Positions 41,733 through 51,159 are shown, counted from the first letter of the stretch. The stretch is 64,000 nt of DNA from CAZGMJ01 sp964526785 (GCA_964526785.1 CAZGMJ010000005.1:111144-175143), one strand, 5' to 3'. Translations and numbers: made by a program. The notes: generated by a model from the letters alone, not told the origin.

Positions 41733-44700
41733 TCACTGAAGGTATCTTTCAATCTGCGCCGTTAGTTCGAAATCCTCTACCCTTTCGGCAAACCATCTGA
41801 GATCAGGTAGAGACTCTAAAGGCATCTTGGCAATATCACTGTTTTGTATGCTCTCTCGAAGAGTGTTCATTAGGCGATCCTCCATGAACGAGCGATCAGT
41901 GCTACTTAGGCGGAGTATCATTAACACTGGCCAAATTGCCGCCCGGTTAAGTTCCATTATCTCCATTAAGCGTTCGGAATGCATTCGTTTGGGATCCATG
42001 AACCGATCAAAGAATTCCGGGCCGTAACGCTCGCGCCAACGCTCTCCACCAAACTGCTGCATAAGTCGTACCCACTCGACTGCAAGCTCCGGGCGGCTTT
42101 CCACCATCTCCATTAAGCGTCTGGGATGCATGAGTCGATCAAAGAACTCCGGGCCGTAACGCTCGCGCCAACGCTCTCCACCAAACTGCTGCATAAGTCG
42201 TACCCACTCGACTGCAAGCTCCGGGCGTCTTTCCATCATCTCCATCAAGTGTTCGGGATGCATGCGTTTGGGATGTATGAATCGATCAAAGAATTCCGGG
42301 CCGTAACGCTCGCGCCAACGCTCTCCGCCAAGCTGTTGCATAAGTCGTATCCACTTGACTGCAAGCTCCGGGCGTCTTTCCATCATCTCCATCAAGCGTT
42401 CGGGATGGATGCGTTTGAGATGCATGAATCGATCAAAGAATTCCGGGCCGTAACGCTCGCGCCAACGCGCTCCGCCAAGCTGCCGCATAAGTAGTATCCA
42501 CTCGACTGCAAGCTTCGGGCGTCTTTCCATCATCTCCATTAAGCGTTCGGGATGCATGCGTTTGGGATGCATGAATCGATCAAAGAATTTCGGGCCGTAA
42601 CGCTCGCGCCAACGCGCTCCGCCAAGCTGCTGCATAAGTAGTATCCACTCGACTGCAACCTCCGGGCGGTTTTCCATCATGTCCATTAAGTATTCGGGAT
42701 GCATGCGTTTGGGATGCATGAATCGATCAAAGAATTTCGGGCCGTAACGCTCCTGCCACAATCTTCCCCAAGACTCCCTGAGCAAGCGAAGTACTTGCAG
42801 ACCATAGCTTCCTGCGCCCCGATCAGATTCACGAATTGGATCGGAATGCACAAGTCTGTCAAACAACTCCTCCTCAGACCTCCATGAGAGGCACCTTCGG
42901 CGTAGTGCTACAGCCAGCAGATCGAAAAATGCGACGACTAGATCAAACGATTGCTGCCCATCGTTAACATACTCTAGGCCCTCCATAAACAGTGCATCAA
43001 GTTCATCCGTTGGCCCGTATTCTGTAGCAAGGAGTCGCCGTAGTCGCCGCACTAAGAAATCGAAAGACAGGTCAATGCCGCTCGCATCCAAACGCTCCTT
43101 GAGTTTGCCAGGTTGCAGCCATTGTTTCTTGTCAGAATCTTCGGAATGGAGCCCGGCAAGGCCGACAGTTGTATCATCCGCCAAGACCGCCGCAACATTT
43201 ATCACAGTGCTCAAGTTGCCACTGGCAGACTTGGCCCGAAATTCGTCAATGGCCATGACCAGAATCTCATCGCCATCGCGCTTTGTAGATAGTATCGTGC
43301 AAAGGCCGGACAGATTTTCAATCCTAAACCATGATCGCCATATTTGGGTGAGCTTATCCCAGGGGCGTGGGCTGCGTCCCTCTTCTTGAGTAGCCCTCTG
43401 CTCTTCGACTCTCACCTCCTGCAGATCTCCTTCCATGTCTCCGTCGTTGGAATAGTCTGTTTCAGAAAAAACGAACTTTGAATCGGCTAAGATCGTGCGA
43501 AGGATTACAAGATTCAAAGTATAAGTTGCAATGAGGCCGAGCAATGGCATGTCCAAATACTGGGCGGCCTGCTCACTTCGCATTATCTCCGGAAAGACTC
43601 TTGAATCCAAAACCATTCTTATTTGGCTTCTAATGATCTCATCAAGATGTTCCAGAAATGTTTTGCGGCTTAGCCCCTTTTTCGAAAAGAGATTACCGGC
43701 CCACTCACGGATCATCTCGGGAATCTCTGGCCTTGAATAAAGCGGTGCATACATAAGGCATGAAAACCATTCTTTGGACAAGGCTTCGGCTTTTTCTATG
43801 TTCGCTTTGTACCTTGTGTATGTGTTTGCATTTTCCTTATCGTGTATGAGCATCTCAACTTCTTCGAAGGCAGATTGCAGGATGAAATATGCCGTAAGAA
43901 ATTCTCCAAAAGTGTTGTGGAGGAATTCAAAAGTAAAATCCCCTGGGGCATTGTCCTCCTTGTTCCGATCGCCTCCGGACTTCGCCTTGTGTATGAAGAA
44001 GAATCCCCCAAAAAATCCCTCCACATCTGTTAGTTCATGGCCTGCTGTATTGTCTTTTTTGCGCTCGATCTCAAAGAACCTGAAATCACGAACTAGATCG
44101 TTCGAGTGGATGTAAAGCGTTCGTCGATTGTACATTCCAATAGCCGCGGCCCCAAGGCGTTTCATCTCCTTATCAATCTCTTCTTCCATCTTCTGTTTCT
44201 GGTCTTTCTTCGGAAGCCTCTCCAAGTTCTTTACATATCGACGCCGCTCGCGCCACACGAAACGGCGCAGAAGACTGTCGTAAAGCACCGTTCTATCCAA
44301 TTGTTTGTGTTTGCGAAGGCTATTTTCCTCGGCATCATATAGCGCCAACATCAAGAGAAGCAAAGGCTGTTGGGCAAGTTCAAGGATCTTGTCCCTTTTG
44401 CCATTGCCTTGCTCTTCTGGGAGCTTAAAAGGTTCGACCTTAGATGATTGGAAGTAATCAGCATTGGCTTTGTTCCAGACTGATATCCAAGTATTCCGCT
44501 GTTCTTCATTGAATTCCAGCAATCGAATTACTGTTGCCCCATCGGGTACCGTGGCCTTGTCAATCAAAGCGACCCGACTTGTCACGATTACTCTAACAGG
44601 CCGTCCCTGTACCTTTTCGCTCTCCTGAAATGTCTGAACTTTCTGAAGATAATCCGCAAAGACCTTACCACTAGCCTGGAGCAGTTCATCATAACCATCA

Positions 44701-46049
44701 AGGATTATCAAGAGTGGGCGCTCAGTAAATTGCCGGCTGAAACCTGCCCATGATTCAATAGACTCGTTTGTATCGTTCTTGATCTGATCCGTAATTAGGC
44801 TCTCAATTCGAGACTCAGGATTCTCAACGTCGCGCAATGGGACGCGAATGGGAGTGTAAGCTTCGGATGTCAATCTTGCGCAAAGGACTTTCGTAAGGAG
44901 CGATTTGCCGCTCCCGGGATGTCCAAGAATCAACAAAGGAGCTTCGATACTATATGGTGAACTTAAATACCTTAAGAGAAAAGCTGCCAGATCATCATTT
45001 GAGTCAAGACCGTCCCATGTTTCCTCCTTTTCGAGATGGATGTCTTTGGATGTGTGCCGCAGCACCCGGTAGGATTGAGGAACGAAGGCGTCTGATATCT
45101 TCGGAAAGGAGAGGCCGATTCTGTCCTCCTCAGGGATCTCTTTCTCGTCTATTATGGGCTTTCGGATTATATCTGCGTAATGGCGATTTAGGCCGTCCAC
45201 AATGTTGTTCGCACTTATTTGCTGGAATTGGTCGGGGATTGCAGCTGCCGTCTTCTGAAGTTGACGGAGCCCTACGTCAATCTTCTTCTTCGCAGTCCCT
45301 AACAGAAGATTATACTGCTTAAGATAATCAGTCATTGCTTTGTGATCTGTGATCTGGGACCAGATGCGGAAATCCACGTATTCCTTTGACAACGCAAAGT
45401 ATTGCGATTCAAAGCACTCCAAAGCTAGCTGAGGAAGATCAGCAGCTTCTTCCTTGAATTTGTTCACCATTTGCGCATCTCTTATCTCCCAGAGAACCAA
45501 CTTGTCTAAGAACTCAAGGAATCCCTTGGCCATGCTCTCATAGAGTTGCCCAAGTTGTTCCGTCTGCTCGTGCGGGGATACTGGATGCGGAAAAGGCAAC
45601 GGCTCCTCTCCCACTCCGTCCAATTCATCGCCCGTTTCCTGAGTCTGCGTGCTAAGACTCTTCCCTGCGCTCTTCGCAAGTTGCTCCCTGTCCTCTCCCT
45701 GCAAGTCAAGGGATTTCCTGAGGTCAGTTGGCAGAAGCTTATCGAGTGCTTCAAAGAAAGCTGTGTAGCAGATGAGGCCATGTGCTACACGCATTCGTTT
45801 TATTCTGGCGAGATAATCTGTCTCCTTCTTGCCGGTCACCTTTTCAAGAAGCCATTTGCCCGATTTGACCAGTTGGCTCTTGGCGCCAAGAAGCTTCAAG
45901 GCAGGCAAAGCTTTGGGACCTAAGATCAATGGGGAGCATACGATGGCAAGGCCAAGAAAGTGGTCGGCGGCTTTTAGCAGTTCCTGATCGTCCTTCATGT
46001 CTTCCTTAAGGAAAGCACAGACTTCCTTGAATGTAATGTCTTTGAGCAT
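41733..46049 (-). CDS. NACHT NTPase with C-terminal 49-residue repeats, putative anti-phage NLR-like protein
   Basis: A 1438-residue STAND-type protein. An N-terminal helical region (about 1-110; LARIKRMRVAHGLICYTAFFEALDKLLP) resembles the helical domains preceding bacterial NACHT modules. The NACHT domain has Walker A GHPGSGKSLL (about 376-385), Walker B LLIILDGYDEL (about 446-456) and a sensor VIVTSRV (about 487). A long middle part is followed by six near-identical 49-residue repeats (about 1098-1385; core RERYGPEFFDRFMHP). NACHT/NLR-like proteins in bacteria sense phage proteins and trigger abortive defence. The gene is visibly more AT-rich than its neighbours, indicating transfer. GGAGAGG precedes ATG 46049. 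Confidence 0.85.
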   Translation of the reverse strand: MLKDITFKEVCAFLKEDMKDDQELLKAADHFLGLAIVCSPLILGPKALPALKLLGAKSQLVKSGKWLLEKVTGKKETDYLARIKRMRVAHGLICYTAFFEALDKLLPTDLRKSLDLQGEDREQLAKSAGKSLSTQTQETGDELDGVGEEPLPFPHPVSPHEQTEQLGQLYESMAKGFLEFLDKLVLWEIRDAQMVNKFKEEAADLPQLALECFESQYFALSKEYVDFRIWSQITDHKAMTDYLKQYNLLLGTAKKKIDVGLRQLQKTAAAIPDQFQQISANNIVDGLNRHYADIIRKPIIDEKEIPEEDRIGLSFPKISDAFVPQSYRVLRHTSKDIHLEKEETWDGLDSNDDLAAFLLRYLSSPYSIEAPLLILGHPGSGKSLLTKVLCARLTSEAYTPIRVPLRDVENPESRIESLITDQIKNDTNESIESWAGFSRQFTERPLLIILDGYDELLQASGKVFADYLQKVQTFQESEKVQGRPVRVIVTSRVALIDKATVPDGATVIRLLEFNEEQRNTWISVWNKANADYFQSSKVEPFKLPEEQGNGKRDKILELAQQPLLLLMLALYDAEENSLRKHKQLDRTVLYDSLLRRFVWRERRRYVKNLERLPKKDQKQKMEEEIDKEMKRLGAAAIGMYNRRTLYIHSNDLVRDFRFFEIERKKDNTAGHELTDVEGFFGGFFFIHKAKSGGDRNKEDNAPGDFTFEFLHNTFGEFLTAYFILQSAFEEVEMLIHDKENANTYTRYKANIEKAEALSKEWFSCLMYAPLYSRPEIPEMIREWAGNLFSKKGLSRKTFLEHLDEIIRSQIRMVLDSRVFPEIMRSEQAAQYLDMPLLGLIATYTLNLVILRTILADSKFVFSETDYSNDGDMEGDLQEVRVEEQRATQEEGRSPRPWDKLTQIWRSWFRIENLSGLCTILSTKRDGDEILVMAIDEFRAKSASGNLSTVINVAAVLADDTTVGLAGLHSEDSDKKQWLQPGKLKERLDASGIDLSFDFLVRRLRRLLATEYGPTDELDALFMEGLEYVNDGQQSFDLVVAFFDLLAVALRRRCLSWRSEEELFDRLVHSDPIRESDRGAGSYGLQVLRLLRESWGRLWQERYGPKFFDRFMHPKRMHPEYLMDMMENRPEVAVEWILLMQQLGGARWRERYGPKFFDRFMHPKRMHPERLMEMMERRPKLAVEWILLMRQLGGARWRERYGPEFFDRFMHLKRIHPERLMEMMERRPELAVKWIRLMQQLGGERWRERYGPEFFDRFIHPKRMHPEHLMEMMERRPELAVEWVRLMQQFGGERWRERYGPEFFDRLMHPRRLMEMVESRPELAVEWVRLMQQFGGERWRERYGPEFFDRFMDPKRMHSERLMEIMELNRAAIWPVLMILRLSSTDRSFMEDRLMNTLRESIQNSDIAKMPLESLPDLRWFAERVEDFELTAQIERYLQ
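41893..42755 (-). repeat. Six tandem coding repeats of 147 bases in the NACHT gene
   Basis: The landmark gccgtaacgc recurs at 42021, 42153, 42300, 42447, 42594 and 42741. The spacings are 132, 147, 147, 147 and 147, so one unit lost exactly 15 bases (five codons) and frame is kept. Copies differ at few positions, mostly in codons for charged residues and the HPKRMHPE segment; the last copy is partial. Confidence 0.95.
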
Positions 46050-46072
46050 TTGTACCTCTCCATTGTCTTAAC

Positions 46073-46345
46073 TCAATCCAGGCTCTTTCTCCAAAAACGG
46101 GCCTTCCCGTTTAACGCCATAATTTGCACTCCTGCACGCCATACAAATAATACCAAGATCCAAGCCGCAATTTCAAGGTGTCGTGTCACCAAAATGGCCG
46201 ATACGCTCCCCAGAAAGGCTCTCAAACACACTAAGTCGCCGAAAATCCAGCCCCAGAGCGTCCTTGCGTGCTTCACCCACTGGGTTCTCCCGTAAAGAAT
46301 GGCTGAAAATGGCTTGAGTGGTCTCCATAAGCTCCATACTATCAA
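46073..46345 (-). CDS. Small membrane protein upstream of the NACHT gene
   Basis: A 90-residue frame from TTG 46345 with one clear membrane segment (IAAWILVLFVWRAGVQIMAL, about 58-77) and a less hydrophobic Trp/Leu-rich stretch (TLWGWIFGDLVCLRAFLGSVSAIL, about 29-52). It ends 23 bases before the NACHT start and is on the same strand, with the same AT-rich composition. No homolog recognised; it may be a membrane effector or anchor for the NACHT protein, or a spurious frame. The rare start codon and lack of a ribosome-binding site lower confidence. Confidence 0.45.
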   Translation of the reverse strand: MIVWSLWRPLKPFSAILYGRTQWVKHARTLWGWIFGDLVCLRAFLGSVSAILVTRHLEIAAWILVLFVWRAGVQIMALNGKARFWRKSLD

Positions 46346-46652
46346 AACACCCTCGATTTGTTACCCACTAATTGGGAAATCCGGGTAATATATTGCCAAA
46401 GTACGTCAAACCTGCTGCTATTGTACCGCGCGGCCCTCGTTATGAAAGTCCCTTCTGAACCCGCGACAGACGCAGTTGTCCACCGCGCTTCAAGCGACCG
46501 CCCCATTGACAACCGCCCGATGGATGAGCCGATCCTTGCAAATGCACCACTCTAGCCGATATCATGCTGTGAAATGCAGCATTGCCGGGCATCGGATAAT
46601 CGCAATGCTCAACTGCAGTACGAGAACACTATTGCTGTGTAGGAGATCGAGT
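46346..46652. other. Intergenic region upstream of the NACHT operon and Gfo/Idh gene
   Basis: No gene was seen. It holds an inverted repeat TTACCC-16 bases-GGGTAA (46361-46388) just upstream of the small membrane gene, and the start region of the Gfo/Idh/MocA gene. Confidence 0.5.
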
Positions 46653-47873
46653 ATGCTACGACGTTCCAGTCTGACACGAAGGAAGTTTCTCCAGCGAATT
46701 GCAGCGGGCGCCGTCGCCGCGCCATTCTTCGCCGCCGGCAGAGTCTTTGGCGCAAACAACCGCATCACGATGGGCTGTATCGGCATGGGTGGCCGCGGCC
46801 GGGGTGACATGAATGCCGCTCTGCGTTTCGGTGAGGTTCGCGTGCTGGCCGTGTGCGATGTGGTCGGCGACCACTGCCGCCAGGCCAAACAAATGGTGGA
46901 CAGCCGCTACAACAACAATGATTGCCGGATGTATACCGACTTTCGCGACATAACCAGCCGTGATGATATAGACGCCGTTCTCATCGGCACCCCCGATCAC
47001 TGGCACGCCATCATCGGTATCGAAGCGATGATGCACGGCAAGGATGTGTTCTGCGAAAAGCCCGAGACCCTTACCGTCCGCCAGGGCCGCGTCATGACGG
47101 ATGTGGCTCGACGCTACGGCCGCGTCTTCTCCGGAGGCAGCCAGCGCGTCTGGGGTGACTACAACTGGTTCCACAAGATGGTCCAGGGCGGCGCAATTGG
47201 GGACGTCAAAGAGGCCTTCGTCAATGTTGGCGGTCCTTCCGGACCGTGCTATCTGCCCCCGGTGCCGACGCCCTCCGAGGTGGACTGGAACCTCTGGCTC
47301 GGCCCCGCGCCGTGGAGACCTTTCCATCCGACCCTCATCAAAGGGGGATTCCGCGCCTATCGGGACTATTCGGGCGGTGGTATGACCGACTGGGGCTGCC
47401 ACACCTTCGGCGGAGCGCTCTTCGCACTCGGATTGCACAAGACCGGACCAAAACAGGTGATACCCCCGAATGGAAAGGACGTCGAACGCCTCACGTATGT
47501 CTTCGACAACGGCGTCCGCATCTATCATGGCGGGGGGTGGGGCAGCAAATTGTCCTTCACGGGCACCGAAGGCGAGATTCCCTTCCGCGATGACAACAAG
47601 AAACGTCCCCAAGCGCCGGACATCTATATTCCGAACTACAAGGGCCGTGGCGGCATCTTTGGCGACTTCGTGCATTGCGTCTACACACGGCAGCGACCGT
47701 TCCGCGACATCGAAATCGCCCACCGCACCGCCACGCACTGCCACATCGGCAATATCGCCTATTGGCTCAAACGCCCCCTCAAGTGGGACCCGCAGAAAGA
47801 GCGGTTCATCGGAGATGCCGAAGCCAATCGCTGGCTGGACCGTCCAATGCGCGAACCCTGGAGCCTCGGATAA
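46653..47873 (+). CDS. Gfo/Idh/MocA-family oxidoreductase with Tat signal
   Basis: A 406-residue NAD(P)-binding oxidoreductase. A twin-arginine signal SLTRRKFLQRIAAG is followed by a Rossmann domain (MGCIGMGGRGRGDMNAAL) and the EKP motif in DVFCEKPETLTV. The C-terminal domain is of the planctomycete-type Gfo/Idh family that acts on sugars or inositols. AGGAGA precedes ATG 46653; longer upstream frames lack signals. It precedes a HEAT-repeat gene by 12 bases, so both are probably co-transcribed. Confidence 0.9.
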   Translation: MLRRSSLTRRKFLQRIAAGAVAAPFFAAGRVFGANNRITMGCIGMGGRGRGDMNAALRFGEVRVLAVCDVVGDHCRQAKQMVDSRYNNNDCRMYTDFRDITSRDDIDAVLIGTPDHWHAIIGIEAMMHGKDVFCEKPETLTVRQGRVMTDVARRYGRVFSGGSQRVWGDYNWFHKMVQGGAIGDVKEAFVNVGGPSGPCYLPPVPTPSEVDWNLWLGPAPWRPFHPTLIKGGFRAYRDYSGGGMTDWGCHTFGGALFALGLHKTGPKQVIPPNGKDVERLTYVFDNGVRIYHGGGWGSKLSFTGTEGEIPFRDDNKKRPQAPDIYIPNYKGRGGIFGDFVHCVYTRQRPFRDIEIAHRTATHCHIGNIAYWLKRPLKWDPQKERFIGDAEANRWLDRPMREPWSLG

Positions 47874-47885
47874 CGAAAGGAACGA

Positions 47886-50411
47886 ATGATGAAGCAGTTC
47901 TTGACTATACTCCTGTGCATAACCTTGCTGATCGTCGGCCCTTCAGCGCTGGCTGCTGCGTCTGACGCCTTTGCCCAATTGGATCAGGACCTCAAGGCCG
48001 TCCGCGATTTTGAGTTTGGAAAGGACGGTAATCCGCTGGTCCGAATCGAGCAATTCGCAATCGAAACGATGACCGATCCTGACACGCGACGCGCCGTCGA
48101 AGACAGACTCCTCGATACGCTTAAAGTCACCACCACGCGCGCCGGCGGGATATTCATCTGTCGTCAGCTCAGAACGATGGGCACCGCCAGATCTGTGCCC
48201 CATCTTGAGCGTTTGCTGACGGACTCCGATCTCTCTCATATCGCCCGATATGCCCTGGGAAGTATGGAAATCCCCGAAGCCGCACAGGCCCTCCATCGCG
48301 CTTTGAAGAAGACTTCCGGAAAAGTCCAGGTCGGCATCATAAATACGCTCGCCGACATGCAGTACGAAAAGGCTTTGCCCGACCTTGAAACACTTCTCGA
48401 ATCGAGCGATGCAGAGGTCGCAGCCGCGGCCGCCAGAGGACTCGGCTGTATCGCAGGATCCGATGCAGTGGCCGCTCTCAATGCCGCCCGTCCCGCTGCA
48501 CCGAAAGAATTCGCTGCCCGGATTGATAACGCTCTGCTGATGTGCGCTGAGAGATTCGTTGCCGAAGGGGACACCGAGAAGGCTGCGGAGATATACCGAC
48601 GCTTCTATGCTCCCTCGCAACCTCAGCATCTTCGGCTGGCCGGTCTGCGCGGTCTTGTAGCCGCCCGGCAGGAAAAGGCCGTGCCGCTGCTCGTGGATGT
48701 CATCAGGAACGATGCGCCCGTGATGCAGCGAAGTGCTGTCAACATGATGCGGCTGGTGGAGAATCCGGATGCGACCGCCGCCTTCGTCGATCTTCTGGCG
48801 TCGGCGTCGCCCGAAGCCCAGGTGCTCATTCTCGGTGCGCTGGCCGCACGTGGCGAGGAATCCGCGGTTGCCTCCGTTGCCAAAGCTGCCCGTAGCGAAC
48901 ATGAAGACGTCCGCATCGCCGCCCTCGAAGCATTGGGCACACTCGGTAGCGCCTCTTCCGTGCGCGTGCTTATCAATGCAGCCGCTCGGACACAGGGCAA
49001 GGAAAGGCAGGTCGCCCGCGCAAGCCTCGCAGCGCTCGACGCTCCGGGCGTGGATGCCGCGCTGATCGAATTACTGCGAGCCGAACAAAATGATATCCGT
49101 GCCGCCGCCGTCAGCGCCTTGGCCGACAGACAGACCTTCCGTGCCGTTCCCGCTCTCTTCACAATCGCCAAAAACGATGACGATGAATCCGTCCGTGCCG
49201 AAGCCATAAGCGCCCTCGGCGCCCTGGGCAACCAGCGAATGCTTCCTTCGTTGATCGAGCTTGCGGTCAATCCCAAAGACGCATCGGACCGAAAAGGAAT
49301 CGAAGAAGCCATCACGGAAGTATTTCGGGGCATCGATCACCCTCAACACCAGGCCGACCCTGTACTCGCTGCCCTGCGCACCGTCGACAGCGATGCAAAG
49401 CCGACGCTCTTACGCCTGCTCGCTCGTCCGGCTACCCCGGCCGCCCTCGCCGCTGTTCGCCGCGAACTGGACTCCGCAGATCCGGACATCCGGGATGCCG
49501 CCGTCCGAACGCTCGCCCAGTGGCCGAACCCCGCCTCCGCCGACGACCTGCTCAGCATCGCTGCCGAAGCCTCCGGCCGAATCCACAAGGTCCTTGCACT
49601 TCGCGGCTATGTCCGTATGGCCGGACTCACCGACGATCCCGTAGCTATGTATGTTCGGGCCATGCAACTGGCCGAGCGCACCGAAGACAAGAAGCTCGTA
49701 CTGTCAGGGCTGGGAACCGCGGACACCGCTGATGCCCTGAACCTGGTCGGACGTTTTCTCGATCAACCCGACTTGCAGGCCGAGGCCGCACTCGCCGCCG
49801 TAGAAATAGCCGACCGCCTCAGACAAACCGATGCGGCCCGTGCCAGGGCGGCGATGAAACGCGTCGTGGCCTCAGCGAAGGACCCGCGCATACGCCGGAA
49901 GGCTCAGGACATCATCAGCGAAATCGACCAGTACGAAGGCTACATCATGACCTGGCTCGTCTCTCCGCCGTACACCGAAAAGGGTAAAGACAGCCGCTCC
50001 GTGTTCAATACCGCCTTCGCCCCCGAGAAGGACCCGGCCGATGTCAAATGGCAGCCTCTCACCAAGGGCCTCGGCGCCTGGGACATCAATCTCGAAGGCA
50101 TGTTCGGCGGCAAGAGCCACGTTGCGGTCTACGTGAAGACCTGCATCTGGTCGCCGAAAAAGCAAAAAGCCCGCCTTGAAATGGGCGCCGATGATGCGCT
50201 CAAGGCCTGGCTCGACGGCAAACTCGTCCACGCCGGCTACCAGACACGCGGCCTCAGTCCCCGTCAGGACGTCGCCGACGTGGAACTGGCCGAAGGATGG
50301 AACCCGCTGATGCTCAAGGTCGTTAATCACGAAGGAGGCTGGGCGTTCTGCTGCCGTATCCGTGATACCGACGGTAGCGCGCTGGAAGGACTCAAATTCG
50401 AGGCCAGATAG
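47886..50411 (+). CDS. Exported HEAT-repeat protein
   Basis: An 841-residue exported protein with a signal peptide (about 1-24). Residues about 45-680 form a long HEAT/PBS-lyase-like solenoid; typical units are VPHLERLLTDSDLSHIARYALGSM, AVPALFTIAKNDDDESVRAEAISALGALG and ALADRQTF-type helices. The C-terminal 150 residues are beta-rich (KARLEMGADDALKAWLDGKLVHAGYQ), resembling a carbohydrate-binding-like sandwich. Such proteins are common in Planctomycetota with sugar-dehydrogenase partners, and act as scaffolds. It lies directly behind the Gfo/Idh gene. Confidence 0.83.
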   Translation: MMKQFLTILLCITLLIVGPSALAAASDAFAQLDQDLKAVRDFEFGKDGNPLVRIEQFAIETMTDPDTRRAVEDRLLDTLKVTTTRAGGIFICRQLRTMGTARSVPHLERLLTDSDLSHIARYALGSMEIPEAAQALHRALKKTSGKVQVGIINTLADMQYEKALPDLETLLESSDAEVAAAAARGLGCIAGSDAVAALNAARPAAPKEFAARIDNALLMCAERFVAEGDTEKAAEIYRRFYAPSQPQHLRLAGLRGLVAARQEKAVPLLVDVIRNDAPVMQRSAVNMMRLVENPDATAAFVDLLASASPEAQVLILGALAARGEESAVASVAKAARSEHEDVRIAALEALGTLGSASSVRVLINAAARTQGKERQVARASLAALDAPGVDAALIELLRAEQNDIRAAAVSALADRQTFRAVPALFTIAKNDDDESVRAEAISALGALGNQRMLPSLIELAVNPKDASDRKGIEEAITEVFRGIDHPQHQADPVLAALRTVDSDAKPTLLRLLARPATPAALAAVRRELDSADPDIRDAAVRTLAQWPNPASADDLLSIAAEASGRIHKVLALRGYVRMAGLTDDPVAMYVRAMQLAERTEDKKLVLSGLGTADTADALNLVGRFLDQPDLQAEAALAAVEIADRLRQTDAARARAAMKRVVASAKDPRIRRKAQDIISEIDQYEGYIMTWLVSPPYTEKGKDSRSVFNTAFAPEKDPADVKWQPLTKGLGAWDINLEGMFGGKSHVAVYVKTCIWSPKKQKARLEMGADDALKAWLDGKLVHAGYQTRGLSPRQDVADVELAEGWNPLMLKVVNHEGGWAFCCRIRDTDGSALEGLKFEAR

Positions 50412-50511
50412 TCTCGACACTGCGCAACATCAGGCGGGTCCCCAGGTGCCAATGCGCCTGGAGGCTCGCCTGATGACTGTTCTTATCCACCCACCGGCCG
50501 CCCATGCCCAA

Positions 50512-51159
50512 CTACCTGATCTTGTAACTGATCGACATCCCGTCGCCTTTTTCCATCGACGCTCGAATGATCACGGTATCGTAATCCGGGCTGTCGTGCA
50601 TATAGTCGAGAAAATCCTCCATCGCCCGTTCGCTGCGAATGACGTTGTCGCCCACAATAACCGCCCCGGGCTTGAGCTTGTGCTCGATGAGCTTGAAATA
50701 CTTGAAGTAGTCCCGCTTGACCGCATCGATGAAAACGAAATCAAACTGTCCGCCCAGCGTCGGCAGGGTCTTCAGCGCATCACCCTGGATGCACGTCACC
50801 ACCTTCTCCAGCCCCATCTTCTCCAGATTCTCCCGCGTCTTGCGCACCATATCCTCGTTGATATCGAGCGTATACAAATGCCCCCCGGTCCGCTCGAAGG
50901 CAATGCCCATGTTAATCGCGCCGAAACCCGTCGCTGAGCCCACTTCGATCCCGCGCGTCGCCCCCGAACTCTCAATGAGAATACGCAGCATCATCGCATC
51001 CCCGGGCGTCGTATTGAGCGCTGTCCGTGGAAAGTTCTTGATGAACTCCTCGCGAAAGGCCCGGCTCGGCTTGTCATCTTCATCCGCATACGCCGCAAGC
51101 AGTCCCATACACGCTACCGCAATACAAATACCCGCCGTCACCACGCTCTTGCTTCTCAT
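50512..51159 (-). CDS. O-methyltransferase with a signal peptide
   Basis: A 215-residue COMT-like class I methyltransferase. The SAM-binding motif lies in RGIEVGSATGFGAINM, the ribose-binding acidic motif in LYTLDINEDM and the metal/catalytic segment in FDFVFIDAVKRDY. Unusually, the first 25 residues form a signal peptide (KSVVTAGICIAVACMGLLAAYA), implying export, where SAM is not expected. CTGGAGAC precedes ATG 51159. Either the domain is repurposed, or the protein stays tethered to the inner face through a signal anchor. Confidence 0.82.
   Translation of the reverse strand: MRSKSVVTAGICIAVACMGLLAAYADEDDKPSRAFREEFIKNFPRTALNTTPGDAMMLRILIESSGATRGIEVGSATGFGAINMGIAFERTGGHLYTLDINEDMVRKTRENLEKMGLEKVVTCIQGDALKTLPTLGGQFDFVFIDAVKRDYFKYFKLIEHKLKPGAVIVGDNVIRSERAMEDFLDYMHDSPDYDTVIIRASMEKGDGMSISYKIR

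Noticed and set aside
41423..41752. 109-residue minus-strand frame between GH16 and NACHT genes
   Set aside because: Overlaps the mini zinc-ribbon and the NACHT end, with no domain or ribosome-binding site.
41893..42755. Direct repeats considered as a CRISPR array
   Set aside because: The 147-base units are continuous coding sequence with no spacers; they encode a protein repeat.
46384..46440. Promoter hexamers TTGACG and TATATT on the minus strand upstream of the NACHT operon
   Set aside because: Spacing of 11 bases is not compatible with a housekeeping promoter.
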